From Streptomyces bambusae (GTDB lineage: Bacteria; Actinomycetota; Actinomycetes; Streptomycetales; Streptomycetaceae): DNA of 52,743 bases. The stretch is taken from NCBI RefSeq assembly GCF_020532645.1, contig NZ_JAJAUZ010000052.1, forward strand, positions 1 through 52,743, written 5' to 3'. Of the stretch, positions 41,537-50,859 are shown piece after piece. The position numbers and the translations under genes are program-made. The notes beneath the pieces are model-generated. The model was not told the origin of the DNA and did not search any database. It saw only the letters and a list, made by a program, of their open reading frames with translations. Numbering within the stretch: the first letter of the stretch is position 1; every line of letters begins with the position of its first letter.

Positions 41537-43515
41537 GCACCACGACCCTCGCCGTCCTCGTCCCCCTCCTCCCCTTCCTGGGAGCCGTGGCCGGACTGCT
41601 GCTCGGCCGCACCGCCCCCGGCTTCGTCCGGCCGCTGGCCCTGCTGCCCACCCTGGCGGCCGCCGCCCTCGCCGTGACCGTCGCCGTCCGCCAGGGCGGC
41701 GGCAAGGCCGTCGACGCCGCCACCGAGCTGACCCCGACCGGCTCCGTCCCCGTCGAGCTCGCCCTGCACCTCGACGGCTTCGCCGTGCTCGCCGCCGTCC
41801 TCGTCGGCATCGTCGCCACCTGCGTCCAGCTGTACTCGACGGCGTACCTCCGCGAGGACCCGCGCTACCCCTCGTACGCGGCCCTGGTCTCGCTGTTCAC
41901 CTCCGCCATGCTGCTCGTCGTCTACTCCGGCGACCTGATGGTGCTGCTGGTCGGCTGGGAGATCATGGGCATCTGCTCGTACTTCCTGGTCGGCCACTAC
42001 TGGGAGACCGAGGCCGCCCGGTCCGCCTCCCTCAAGGCCTTCCTCGTCACCAAGCTCGGCGACGTCCCGTTCCTCATCGGCATGTTCGCGCTCGCCGCCG
42101 ACGCCGGCTCCTTCCGGATCACGAAGATCCTCGGCGCCGTCGCCGCCGGCGGACTCGACCACCCGACGCTGATCGCCCTGCTCCTGCTCGCCGGAGTCGC
42201 CGGCAAGTCGGCGCAGTTCCCGCTCCACACCTGGCTCCCGGACGCCATGGCCGGCCCCACCCCGGTCTCCGCGCTCATCCACGCGGCGACCATGGTCGCC
42301 GCCGGCGTCTACTTCATCGCCCGCCTCCTCCCCGTCTTCACCGCCTCCGCGGCCGCCCTCGTGGTCATGGCCGTGATGGCCGCCGTGACGATGGTCGGCT
42401 CGGCGCTCGCCGCCCTCGCCCAGGACGACATCAAGCGCGTCCTCGCCTACTCGACGATCGGCCAGCTCGGCTACATGACCGGCGCCCTGGCCGTCGCCGA
42501 CCGCGGCGCCGCCGTTTTCCACCTCCTGTCCCACGGGTTCTTCAAGGCCCTGCTCTTCCTCGGCGCCGGCGCCGTCATCCACGCCGCCGGCACGAACTCC
42601 CTGACCGCCATGTCCCGCATGGGCGGCCTCACCCGGCGCATCCCGGACGCGTTCTGGACGATGACGGTCGCACTGCTCGCCCTCGCCGCCCTGCCGCCGT
42701 TCGCCGGCTTCTTCTCCAAGGAAGCCGTCCTCGTCGCCGCCGAGCAGGCCGCCGCCGGCCACAGCGAGCTCGCCCCGACCGCCGCCGGCTGGACCGTCCT
42801 GACCGCCGGCGTCCTGACCGCCCTGCTCACCGCCGCGTACGCCACCCGGCTGTGGCTGATGGCCTTCCGCGGCACCGGTGAGCCGGCCCCCGACCACGGC
42901 CGCCAGCCGGTCGCCATGACCGGTGTCCTGTGGGTGCTCGCCGTCCCGACCGTCGCCTTCGGCCTCGCCTCCGACGTCATCGGCGACTGGTTCGACGGCG
43001 GACAGTTCCTCCCGACGCTGCTCACCTCCGTCCTCGGCACCGGCGCCGCCCTCCTCGGCGCCGTCCTCACGTACGGCCTCTGGCAGCGCGCCTCGGCCCC
43101 CGCCCCGCGCGTCCCCGCCGGGACTGCCGCGACCGCCGCGACGCCCGGGACCGCCGGCACGCCCCGGTCCGGCGAGACCGCACAGGTCCCCGCCGCCCGC
43201 CCGGTCGCCGACCCCGGCCGCACCCTGCTCGGCCCCCTGCACCCGCACGCCGCCGCCGGCTTCCACCTCGACGCCTGCTACGCCGCGCTCTTCGTACGCC
43301 CCGTGCAGGCCGCCGCCGGACTCGTCCGCTTCCTCGACCGCGAGGTCGTCGACACCTACGTCCGCGGCGCCGGCACCGGAACCCGCCTGCTCGGCACCCT
43401 CGTCCGCCGCGCCCAGACCGGCAACGTGCAGACCTACCTGAGCGCCCTGCTCGCCGGAACCGTGGTCCTCGCGGTCGCCGTCGCCGTCCTTGCCAACGTC
43501 AACGCCGGATCGTGA
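41533..43515 (+). CDS. nuoL2: Complex I subunit L, second cluster
   Basis: This 660-aa antiporter-like subunit keeps the pump residues: the Glu in LLVGWEIMGICSYFLVGHYW and the Lys in AGVAGKSAQFPLHTWLPDAM, plus ALIHAATMVAAG and AQDDIKRVLAYSTIGQLGYM. A long Pro/Ala-rich linker (about 520-560) interrupts the region before the lateral helix. Starts with GTG overlapping nuoK2. Confidence 0.94.
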   Translation: MSTTTLAVLVPLLPFLGAVAGLLLGRTAPGFVRPLALLPTLAAAALAVTVAVRQGGGKAVDAATELTPTGSVPVELALHLDGFAVLAAVLVGIVATCVQLYSTAYLREDPRYPSYAALVSLFTSAMLLVVYSGDLMVLLVGWEIMGICSYFLVGHYWETEAARSASLKAFLVTKLGDVPFLIGMFALAADAGSFRITKILGAVAAGGLDHPTLIALLLLAGVAGKSAQFPLHTWLPDAMAGPTPVSALIHAATMVAAGVYFIARLLPVFTASAAALVVMAVMAAVTMVGSALAALAQDDIKRVLAYSTIGQLGYMTGALAVADRGAAVFHLLSHGFFKALLFLGAGAVIHAAGTNSLTAMSRMGGLTRRIPDAFWTMTVALLALAALPPFAGFFSKEAVLVAAEQAAAGHSELAPTAAGWTVLTAGVLTALLTAAYATRLWLMAFRGTGEPAPDHGRQPVAMTGVLWVLAVPTVAFGLASDVIGDWFDGGQFLPTLLTSVLGTGAALLGAVLTYGLWQRASAPAPRVPAGTAATAATPGTAGTPRSGETAQVPAARPVADPGRTLLGPLHPHAAAGFHLDACYAALFVRPVQAAAGLVRFLDREVVDTYVRGAGTGTRLLGTLVRRAQTGNVQTYLSALLAGTVVLAVAVAVLANVNAGS

Positions 43516-45143
43516 GCCGTGAGTCAGCCGTGATTGATATCAGCGCATCCGTGATGCAGTACCTTCTGGCGTTCACCGTGGCCGCACCCCTGCTCGGCGC
43601 CGCCGCGGCCCTCCTCCCGGCCCCGCCCGGGCTGAAGGGCCGCAGCCCCGGACAGGCCGTCCTGCGGCACGGCGTCACCGTCACCGGCGCCGTCCTCGCG
43701 GCCGCCGTCGTCCTCGCCCTCGGCTTCGACCACGACGCACCCGCCCGCTTCCAGGCGACCACCGACATCAGCTGGATCCAGGCACTCAACGTCCGGATCC
43801 ACCTCGGCATCGACGGCATCTCGCTCCCCCTCCTCGTGATGACCGCGCTGCTCTTCTTCCTGTGCGCGCTGTACAGCTACTTCAAGCTCCCCGCCGGCCC
43901 GTCCCCCAAGGCCTTCGTGGCGCTCCTGCTCGTCCTGGAGTCCGGCACCCTCGCCACCTTCGCCGTCCTCGACCTGCTGCTGTTCTTCCTCGCGTTCGAG
44001 ATGGTGCTCATCCCGATGTACTTCCTCATCGCCCGCTGGGGCGGTGACCAGCGCCGCGCCGCCGCCTGGAAGTTCATCCTCTACACGCTGCTCGGCTCCG
44101 TGGTCATGCTGCTCGGCCTGCTGCTCATCGGACTGAACGCGGGTACGTTCGACATGGTGGCACTCGCCACCGACAACGGCCGCGAACTCACCCACACCAC
44201 CCAGATCCTGGCCGTCCTCGCCATCGGCACCGGCCTCGCCGTGAAGACCCCGATGTGGCCCCTGCACAGCTGGCTGCCCGCGGCCCACACCGCCGCCCCG
44301 ACCGTCGGCTCGGTGCTCCTCGCCGGCGTCCTGCTGAAGATGGGCACGTACGGGTTCGTGCGCATCCTGCTCCCCGTCACCCCCGACGGCATGCGGACCT
44401 TCGCCCCGTACCTGGGCGCCTTCGCCGCCGTCGGCATCGTCTACGGGTCCCTCGCCTGCCTCGCCCTCGCCCGCAAGGGGTCCAAGGGCGACCTCAAACG
44501 GCTGATCGCGTACTCGTCCGTCGGCCACATGGGCTTCGTGCTGCTCGGCATCGCCACCATGACCCCCACCGGCGTCAACGGCGCACTGTTCGCGAACATC
44601 GGCCACGGCCTGATCACCGGCCTGCTCTTCTTCCTGGTCGGCGCCCTCAAGGACCGCTACGGAACCAGCGACCTCGACACCCTCGCCGGGGCCACCGGCG
44701 CCGCCCTCTACGGCCGCGCCCCCCGCCTCGGCGCCCTGCTCGCCTTCGCCGCCGTCGCCTCCCTCGGCCTGCCCGGCCTCGCCGGGTTCTGGGGCGAGAT
44801 GCTGGCCCTGTTCGGCGCGTTCGACCCGGCCGACGGTCTCAGCAGGCCCGCGTTCCTCACGTACATGGCGATCGGCGGCTTCGGCACCCTGCTCACCGCC
44901 GCCTACCTGCTGATCGTCGTCCGCCGCGTCTGCATGGGCGAGCACCTGCCGGCCGACCCCGAGGCCCACCCCGAGGCCCGGCCGGACCACCTGCCCGCCC
45001 CGCTCGCCGACGTCCACGGCTACGAGTTCGCCGCCTGGACCCCGCTCGTCGCACTCACCGTCCTCGCCGGCCTGTGGCCCGCGGTCCTCCTCGGCCTCAC
45101 CGATCCGGCCGTCCAGAAGCTCCTCGCAGGAGGCAACGCATGA
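43512..45143 (+). CDS. nuoM2: Complex I subunit M, second cluster
   Basis: This antiporter-like pump subunit is about 543 aa from the GTG at 43512, which forms the GTGA overlap used throughout this cluster. GTG 43530 or ATG 43554 are possible shorter starts, and none has a good ribosome site. Pump residues are the Glu in FFLAFEMVLIPMYFLIARWG and the Lys in AVKTPMWPLHSWLPAAH, with LIAYSSVGHMGFVLLG. Confidence 0.92.
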   Translation: MSRESAVIDISASVMQYLLAFTVAAPLLGAAAALLPAPPGLKGRSPGQAVLRHGVTVTGAVLAAAVVLALGFDHDAPARFQATTDISWIQALNVRIHLGIDGISLPLLVMTALLFFLCALYSYFKLPAGPSPKAFVALLLVLESGTLATFAVLDLLLFFLAFEMVLIPMYFLIARWGGDQRRAAAWKFILYTLLGSVVMLLGLLLIGLNAGTFDMVALATDNGRELTHTTQILAVLAIGTGLAVKTPMWPLHSWLPAAHTAAPTVGSVLLAGVLLKMGTYGFVRILLPVTPDGMRTFAPYLGAFAAVGIVYGSLACLALARKGSKGDLKRLIAYSSVGHMGFVLLGIATMTPTGVNGALFANIGHGLITGLLFFLVGALKDRYGTSDLDTLAGATGAALYGRAPRLGALLAFAAVASLGLPGLAGFWGEMLALFGAFDPADGLSRPAFLTYMAIGGFGTLLTAAYLLIVVRRVCMGEHLPADPEAHPEARPDHLPAPLADVHGYEFAAWTPLVALTVLAGLWPAVLLGLTDPAVQKLLAGGNA

Positions 45144-46696
45144 CGGCCCAGCCCCTGGCCGCCGCCGACCTGGTCCAGTCCGTCGACTGGGCGGCCATCG
45201 CGCCGCCGCTGATCGCGGCCGCCGTCGGCCTCGCCGTCCTGGTCGCCGACCTCTTCGTCGCCGACCGCAAGAAGGCGCTCCTCGGCCGGCTCGCCACCGC
45301 CGGCCTGGCCGGCGCGCTCGTCGCCCTGCTGCCCCTGCGCGCGGGCGACCGCAGCACGTTCTGCCTGACCACCGACCCGGCCGCGTGCAGCTACGTCGCC
45401 GACGACTTCACCCTCGTCGTCCAGTTCCTGGTCCTCGCCGGCGCCCTGGTCACCGCCCTGCTGTCGGTCACCCTCGCCGAAGAGGGCCGGCTGCCCGCCG
45501 GCGAGTACTGGTTCCTGCTGCTCTCCGCGACCGCCGGCGCCGCCCTGCTGCCCGCCTCCCGCGACCTCGCCACCCTCATCGTGGCCCTCGAAGTCGCCTC
45601 GCTGCCCGCCTTCGCCCTCGTCGGCATGCGCCGCGGCGACCGGATGTCCTCCGAGGCCGCCCTCAAGTTCTTCCTGTCCTCGGTCACCGCCACCGCCGTC
45701 TCCCTGCTCGGCGTCAGCTTCGTCTACGCGGCCACCGGCAGCATGCACCTGGGCCGCATCGCCGACGGCCTGGAGCACGTGCCGGCCGCCCTCGACACCC
45801 TCGCCATGGCGGGCGTCGCGCTCACCCTGATCGGCTTCGCCTTCAAGACGGCCGCCGTCCCCTTCCACTTCTGGGTCCCCGACACCTACGTCGGCGCGCC
45901 GCTGCCCGTCGCCGCCTACCTGTCGGTGGTCGGCAAGGCCGTCGGCTTCACCGGCCTGGTCCTGGTGACCGTCCTCGCCTTCCCCGCGTACTCCGATGTC
46001 TGGGGCCCCGCCCTCGCCGTCCTCGCCGCGCTCACCATGACCCTCGGCAACGCCGCCGCCCTCCGCCAGGCCACCGGCCGCCGGCACAGCGCCGTCCGCC
46101 TGCTCGCCTGGTCCTCCGTCGGGCAGGCCGGCTACCTGCTGGTCCCGATCGCCGCCGCCGCGTACGGGGGCCGCGACCAGATCGGCTCCACGGTCGCCTA
46201 CGCGCTCATGTACGCCGCCGTGAACCTCGGCGCCTTCGCCGTCGTCGCGCTCGTCGCCCGCAGCGCCCCGGGCAACCGGATCGACGACTACCGCGGCCTG
46301 TACGCCCGGCGCCCGTTCGCCGCGCTGTCCCTGGCCTTCTTCCTGCTCTGCCTGGCCGGTCTGCCGCCGGGCATCGTGGGCCTGTTCGCGAAGGTCGCCG
46401 TCTTCCGCTCCGCGGTCGACGCGGGCCTCGGCTGGCTGGCCGTGGTCATGGCGGTCAACGTGGTCGTGGCGCTCTACTATTACCTCCAGTGGACGGCGGT
46501 CCTGTTCCGCGCCCCGGAGCCGGACGCAGAGCAGACCGAAGCGTCCGATTCCGCTCCGGCGGCCCCGGGCCCGCGCATCCCGGTCCCGGTCCCGGTCACC
46601 GTCGCCGTCGCCCTCACCGCCGCCGTCGCCGTCGCCCTCTCCGGCGCCCCCCAGCTCATCCTCCGCTTCGCCACGGGCACCCTCTTCCCGCAGTAG
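45140..46696 (+). CDS. nuoN2: Complex I subunit N, second cluster
   Basis: This 518-aa antiporter-like subunit is the last gene of the second cluster. The Glu in IVALEVASLPAFALVGMRRG and the Lys in FAFKTAAVPFHFWVPDTYVGAPLPV are kept, with LLAWSSVGQAGYLLVP. The ATG at 45140 follows AGGAGG and overlaps nuoM2. Confidence 0.94.
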   Translation: MTAQPLAAADLVQSVDWAAIAPPLIAAAVGLAVLVADLFVADRKKALLGRLATAGLAGALVALLPLRAGDRSTFCLTTDPAACSYVADDFTLVVQFLVLAGALVTALLSVTLAEEGRLPAGEYWFLLLSATAGAALLPASRDLATLIVALEVASLPAFALVGMRRGDRMSSEAALKFFLSSVTATAVSLLGVSFVYAATGSMHLGRIADGLEHVPAALDTLAMAGVALTLIGFAFKTAAVPFHFWVPDTYVGAPLPVAAYLSVVGKAVGFTGLVLVTVLAFPAYSDVWGPALAVLAALTMTLGNAAALRQATGRRHSAVRLLAWSSVGQAGYLLVPIAAAAYGGRDQIGSTVAYALMYAAVNLGAFAVVALVARSAPGNRIDDYRGLYARRPFAALSLAFFLLCLAGLPPGIVGLFAKVAVFRSAVDAGLGWLAVVMAVNVVVALYYYLQWTAVLFRAPEPDAEQTEASDSAPAAPGPRIPVPVPVTVAVALTAAVAVALSGAPQLILRFATGTLFPQ

Positions 46697-46968
46697 CGGG
46701 CAACCTCCGGCAGGTACGGCAGCCTGACCGCCGGCAGGGCAACCTCCGGCCCCGCCGGCGTTCGAGGCGCGGGTCCGGGGCGGAGCCCCGGTCTTCCTGC
46801 CCCGCCCCGTCGCCCGTACGGCGTAACGCCGCCCGCCCCACCCCCGCCGCCCCAGGGGCAGCGACAGGGAACCCCCGGTCCTCGCGTGGCGTTGACCAGG
46901 AAGGGAGGGTCCACTGGACCGTGGACCCTCGCCAGGGTCCCCCTGCCGCACCACTTGGAGGGCGTACC
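46697..46968. other. Intergenic region with dispersed repeat and hairpin
   Basis: This 272-bp region contains no gene. GGGCAACCTCCGGC occurs twice near its left end. The dispersed repeat copy 2 (46753-46790) contains a 7-bp hairpin CCGGGGC-GGA-GCCCCGG (46775-46791) that probably ends nuo2 transcription. The rest, to the GGAGGG before the protease gene, should hold that gene's promoter. Confidence 0.6.
46753..46790 (+). repeat. Dispersed intergenic repeat, copy 2
   Basis: These 38 bases match 20144-20182 apart from two substitutions and one missing G. Here the left arm of the large inverted repeat seen at the first copy is absent. Confidence 0.8.
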
Positions 46969-47832
46969 GTGCACCGCCGGCACAACGGGCTGAAGACCGC
47001 CGTACTCCTCGGCGGACTGTCCGCACTCATCATCGTCATCGGAAGCTTCTTCGGGCGCGGCGGCCTGATCGTCGCCGTCCTCGTCGCCCTCGGCACGAAC
47101 GCGTACGCGTACTGGAACAGCGACAAGCTGGCCCTCCGCGCCATGCGCGCCCGCCCCGTCAGCGAATTCGAGGCCCCCGCCCTCTACCGCATGGTCCGCG
47201 AGCTCTCCACCGCCGCCCGCCAGCCCATGCCCCGCCTCTACATCTCCCCGACCGAAGCCCCCAACGCCTTCGCGACGGGCCGCAACCCCCGCAACGCCGC
47301 CGTCTGCTGCACCGACGGGATCCTCCGCATCCTCGACGAACGCGAGCTGCGCGGCGTCATCGGCCACGAGCTGAGCCACGTCTACAACCGCGACATCCTC
47401 ATCTCCTCCGTGGCGGGCGCGCTCGCCTCCATCGTCATGTTCCTCGTCAACTTCGCCTGGCTGATCCCGGTCGGCCGGTCCAGCGACGACGAGGGCCCCG
47501 GCCTCCTCGGCATGCTGCTGATCATGATTCTGGGGCCGGTGGCCGCCTCGATCATCCAGCTGGCCGTCAGCCGCTCCCGCGAGTACGAGGCCGACGCCTC
47601 CGGCGCCCAGCTCACCGGCGACCCGCTGGCCCTCGCCGACGCCCTCCGCAAGCTCGACGCGGGCACCAAGCAGCTGCCGCTGCCGCCCGAACCGCGGCTG
47701 GAGGCGGCGAGCCACCTGATGATCGCCAACCCGTTCCGGCCCGGACAGGGCCTCTCCAAGATGTTCTCCACCCACCCGCCGATGGCCGAGCGGATCGCCC
47801 GCCTCGAACAGATGGCGGGCCGTCAGCACTGA
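46969..47832 (+). CDS. htpX: HtpX-like membrane zinc metalloprotease (M48)
   Basis: This 287-aa membrane protease removes damaged or misfolded membrane proteins. It has two N-terminal hydrophobic helices, the zinc motif HELSH (His133, Glu134, His137), a hydrophobic hairpin (about 144-200), and SRSREYEAD, which supplies the third zinc ligand. The GTG at 46969 is preceded by TTGGAGGG. It begins a new unit after nuoN2; yccF-like gene follows 91 nt later. Confidence 0.92.
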   Translation: MHRRHNGLKTAVLLGGLSALIIVIGSFFGRGGLIVAVLVALGTNAYAYWNSDKLALRAMRARPVSEFEAPALYRMVRELSTAARQPMPRLYISPTEAPNAFATGRNPRNAAVCCTDGILRILDERELRGVIGHELSHVYNRDILISSVAGALASIVMFLVNFAWLIPVGRSSDDEGPGLLGMLLIMILGPVAASIIQLAVSRSREYEADASGAQLTGDPLALADALRKLDAGTKQLPLPPEPRLEAASHLMIANPFRPGQGLSKMFSTHPPMAERIARLEQMAGRQH

Positions 47833-47923
47833 GCACCGCGGCCCTGCCCCGGTTCCGTCGTAAAGCCGTCACAGTCCCGTCGCCCAGGCCCTTCGAGCGG
47901 CCCCCACCAGGGAAGATGGACCG

Positions 47924-48316
47924 ATGAAGACAATCCTGAACGTCATATGGCTCGTGCTCAGCGGCTTCTGGCTGTTCCTCGGCTACTGCCTCGCGGGCCT
48001 GCTGCTGTGCATCACGATCATCGGCATCCCGTTCGGCATCGCCGCGTTCCGCATCGCGGTGTACGCGCTCTGGCCGTTCGGCTACACGACCGTGGAGCGC
48101 CACGACGCCGGCGCCCCGTCCTTCGTGGGCAACATCTTGTGGCTCCTGCTGGCCGGCTGGTGGCTGGCCCTCGGCCACATCTTCACGGGCATCGCCCTCT
48201 GCATCACGATCATCGGGATCCCGTTCGGCATCGCGAACTTCAAGATGATCCCCATCTCTCTGCTCCCGCTGGGCCGCGAAATCGTCCGCACGGACGCCCC
48301 CTTCGCCTCCCGCTGA
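47924..48316 (+). CDS. YccF-domain membrane protein
   Basis: This 130-aa protein is of the YccF/DUF307 family, whose function is unknown. Two halves repeat the pattern LCITIIGIPFGIA-x-F, at about residues 28-44 and 92-108, each preceded by a Trp-rich hydrophobic segment. The ATG at 47924 lies 10 nt after GGGAAG. Confidence 0.88.
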   Translation: MKTILNVIWLVLSGFWLFLGYCLAGLLLCITIIGIPFGIAAFRIAVYALWPFGYTTVERHDAGAPSFVGNILWLLLAGWWLALGHIFTGIALCITIIGIPFGIANFKMIPISLLPLGREIVRTDAPFASR

Positions 48317-48331
48317 CCCGGCATCGGGCCC

Positions 48332-48357
48332 GTCCGGCCGTGCCCCGCAGGCCGGAC
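48332..48357. terminator. Convergent terminator between YccF and SulP genes
   Basis: Perfect 8-bp arms GTCCGGCC and GGCCGGAC surround a 10-nt loop between two convergent stop codons. Flanking GGGCC/GGCCC bases can extend the stem imperfectly. Confidence 0.65.
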
Positions 48358-48366
48358 CCCGGCCCG

Positions 48367-49914
48367 TCAGCCGGGCCCGGGCAGGTCCTCGCCGCCGGCG
48401 TCCGCGGGCCCGGCCCGGTCGGCCGTACCCACCCCGCCGGGACCCCGGACGCCCCCGCCCGCCGGCCCGTCGAGAGCACCCACGGGGGTCCGCACCGCCC
48501 CCGCGTGCTGCCGCTCCCAGGCCTCCAGCGCCGTCAGGCAGGCGTGGTCGAGGTGGCGCAGCCCGTTCAGGTCGAGGTGGACCGGGCGGCCCCCCGGCAG
48601 GGCCTCCAGGGCGTCGAGCAGCCGGGGCAGGCGCAGGAACGTCGCATGGCCCAGCACCCGCACCCGCAGGACCTCCCCGTCCGGACCGGGCTCCACCACC
48701 GTCTCGATGTGCACGTGCGACGTCTCCCATGCCGACTTCGCCACCGCCAGCCCCAGCCCCACCAGCACCCCGTCGAACAGGTCCGTCGCCACGATCGCCG
48801 CCGCCGTCACCACCAGCACCACGGCCTCCCCGCGATGGCTGTCCCACAGCGCACGCACCGCCCGGACCGGCAGCAGCTTCCACCCCGCGTGCAGCAGCAC
48901 CCCGGCCAGCGCCGCGAGCGGCACCACCTCCAGCGTCTGCGGCAGCAGTACGGCGAACAGCAGCAGCCACAGCCCGTGCAGCACCCGCGCCGCCCGAGTC
49001 CGCGCCCCCGCCTCCACGTTGGCCGCACTGCGCACGATCACCGCCGTCATCGGCAGTGCCCCGAGCAGCCCGCACAGGGTGTTCCCGACCCCCTGGCCGA
49101 CCAGCTCGCGGTCGTAGTCCGTACGCGGCCCCTCGTGCAGCCGGTCCACCGCCGCCGCACTGAACAGCGTCTCCGCCGACGCGATCAGCGCCAGCGCGAG
49201 CACCGTCGCCAGCGCCCCCGGCGACCACAGCGCGGCCAGCTCCGCCGACCCCGGCGGCGCGATCGTCGCCAGCACGCCGGTGACCTCCACCTTCGCAACC
49301 GGCAACGCGAAAACCGCGCTGACCGCGGTCGCCGCCGCCACCCCCGCCAGCGCCCCCGGCACCGCCCGCGCCGCCCCCGCAGGCAGCCGCCGCCATCCCA
49401 CGGTCACCGCGATCGTGCCCGCGCCCAGCGCCACCGCCGCCCAGTCCAGCTGCCCGCCGAGCCGGACCAGCCCGGCCAGCTTGTCGAGCGTCCGGCCCGG
49501 CGCGGCCACATCGCCGAGCGCGTACAGCTGCCCGGAGATCAGCACCAGCCCGATCCCCGCCAGCATGCCCTGCACCACCGCCACCGAGATGGCCCGGAAC
49601 CACCGCCCGAGCCGCAGCGCCCCCATGCCCAGCTGCACCACCCCGGCCGCGCACACCAGCGCGCCCAGCACCCGTACCCCGTACGCCTGCACCGCCTCGT
49701 ACACGAGCACCGTGAGACCGGCCGCCGGGCCGCTGACCTGCAACGAGCTGCCCCGGAACCAGCCGGTCACCAGCCCTCCGACCACCCCGGTCACCAGCCC
49801 CAGCTCGGCCGGCACCCCGGAGGCGACGGCCACCCCCACGCACAACGGCAGCGCCACCAGCGCGACGACCACCGAGGCACCGAAATCGGCGCGCAGCGTG
49901 CCTGCCCCGGGCAT
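48367..49914 (-). CDS. SulP-family anion transporter with STAS domain
   Basis: This 515-aa inner-membrane transporter has about 11 hydrophobic helices in residues 10-380, including the family-like LRADFGASVVVALVALPLCVGVAVASG and ASAETLFSAAAVDRLH, and then a STAS domain (about 395-470) with VHLDLNGLRHLDHACLTALE. SulP proteins carry sulfate, bicarbonate or other anions; the substrate cannot be told here. No carbonic anhydrase gene is adjacent. The ATG at 49914 has AGGGGG about 7 nt upstream. The last 40 residues are Gly/Pro-rich. Confidence 0.88.
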   Translation of the reverse strand: MPGAGTLRADFGASVVVALVALPLCVGVAVASGVPAELGLVTGVVGGLVTGWFRGSSLQVSGPAAGLTVLVYEAVQAYGVRVLGALVCAAGVVQLGMGALRLGRWFRAISVAVVQGMLAGIGLVLISGQLYALGDVAAPGRTLDKLAGLVRLGGQLDWAAVALGAGTIAVTVGWRRLPAGAARAVPGALAGVAAATAVSAVFALPVAKVEVTGVLATIAPPGSAELAALWSPGALATVLALALIASAETLFSAAAVDRLHEGPRTDYDRELVGQGVGNTLCGLLGALPMTAVIVRSAANVEAGARTRAARVLHGLWLLLFAVLLPQTLEVVPLAALAGVLLHAGWKLLPVRAVRALWDSHRGEAVVLVVTAAAIVATDLFDGVLVGLGLAVAKSAWETSHVHIETVVEPGPDGEVLRVRVLGHATFLRLPRLLDALEALPGGRPVHLDLNGLRHLDHACLTALEAWERQHAGAVRTPVGALDGPAGGGVRGPGGVGTADRAGPADAGGEDLPGPG

Positions 49915-50087
49915 GTGAAACCCCCTGTCCACGCAATGACGGATGTCACCAAGCGTGGTGGGCGCACGGCCCACGGCCCAAGGGCCCACAGGGGGTGGTT
50001 CACGGTTCACACGCCGCACGCGCGCCGCACACGTCCCCCCTGCGCCGGGGGCGCACCCGGGGGGCGTACGACAAGCGTCCGGACGGA

Positions 50088-50576
50088 CTAGCGGTAGTTC
50101 ACGAACTGGATCGCGAAGTCCAGGTCCTTGCCCTTGAGGAGCTGCTGGACGGCCTGGAGGTCGTCGCGGCTCTTGGAGCTGACGCGCAGCTCGTCGCCCT
50201 GGACCTGGGCCTTGACGCCCTTGGGGCCCTCGTCGCGGATGATCTTCGCGACCTTCTTGGCGTTCTCCTGGGAGATGCCCTCCTCGATCGAGGCGAAGAT
50301 CTTGTACTCCTTGCCGGAGAGCTGCGGCTCGCCGGCGTCCAGCGCCTTCAGCGAGATCCCGCGCTTGACCAGCTTGGTCTCGAAGACGTCGAGGACGGCC
50401 TTCACGCGCTCCTCGGAGTTCGCCTCCATCAGGATCTTGTCCCCGGACCAGGCGATCGACGCGCCGGTGCCCTTGAAGTCGTAGCGCTGCGAGAGCTCCT
50501 TGGCGGCCTGGTTGAGGGCGTTGTCGACCTCCTGCCGCTCGACCTTCGAGACGATGTCGAAACTGGAGTCGGCCAT
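50088..50576 (-). CDS. yajQ: YajQ-family nucleotide-binding protein
   Basis: This 162-aa cytoplasmic protein has the full YajQ family sequence: SFDIVSKVERQEVDNALNQA, YDFKG, IFETKL-type helix and the end LDFAIQFVNYR. Family members bind nucleotides, and one Xanthomonas member binds cyclic di-GMP; the role here is unknown. The ATG is preceded by AAGGAG. A small hairpin TGCGCC-GGG-GGCGCA (50041-50055) follows its stop codon. Confidence 0.94.
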   Translation of the reverse strand: MADSSFDIVSKVERQEVDNALNQAAKELSQRYDFKGTGASIAWSGDKILMEANSEERVKAVLDVFETKLVKRGISLKALDAGEPQLSGKEYKIFASIEEGISQENAKKVAKIIRDEGPKGVKAQVQGDELRVSSKSRDDLQAVQQLLKGKDLDFAIQFVNYR

Positions 50577-50777
50577 GTCCTGTGGCTCCTTGATGTCGGC
50601 TGTGATTGCTCAGAGGGGTGCGGCCCGGACCGTGCCGGACCACCCGCCAAAGCCTAGCCACCGGCGACGCCCGAAGTGCTGATCAATCCGGTGGCGAAGC
50701 ACCCCGGAGCATCGGGTATTGTTTACGTCGTTGCCAGGGAACACCGCGCAAGCGGCCCACCGAAGCAACATTCCCAT

Positions 50778-50859
50778 GGCGGTGTGCCCGAGTGGCCAAT
50801 GGGAGCGGACTGTAAATCCGTCGGCTTAGCCTACCCAGGTTCGAATCCTGGCGCCGCCA
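50778..50859 (+). tRNA. tRNA-Tyr (anticodon GUA)
   Basis: This 82-nt class II tRNA has acceptor arms GGCGGTG (50778-50784) and CGCCGCC (50852-50858), anticodon stem-loop GCGGA-CTGTAAA-TCCGT with anticodon GTA at 50812-50814, a variable arm, and a T arm CCAGG-TTCGAAT-CCTGG (50835-50851). No CCA is encoded. A TATTGT (50717-50722) could be its -10 box. The gene is intact and abuts an integrase gene, so its 3' half is the probable integration site. Confidence 0.97.
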
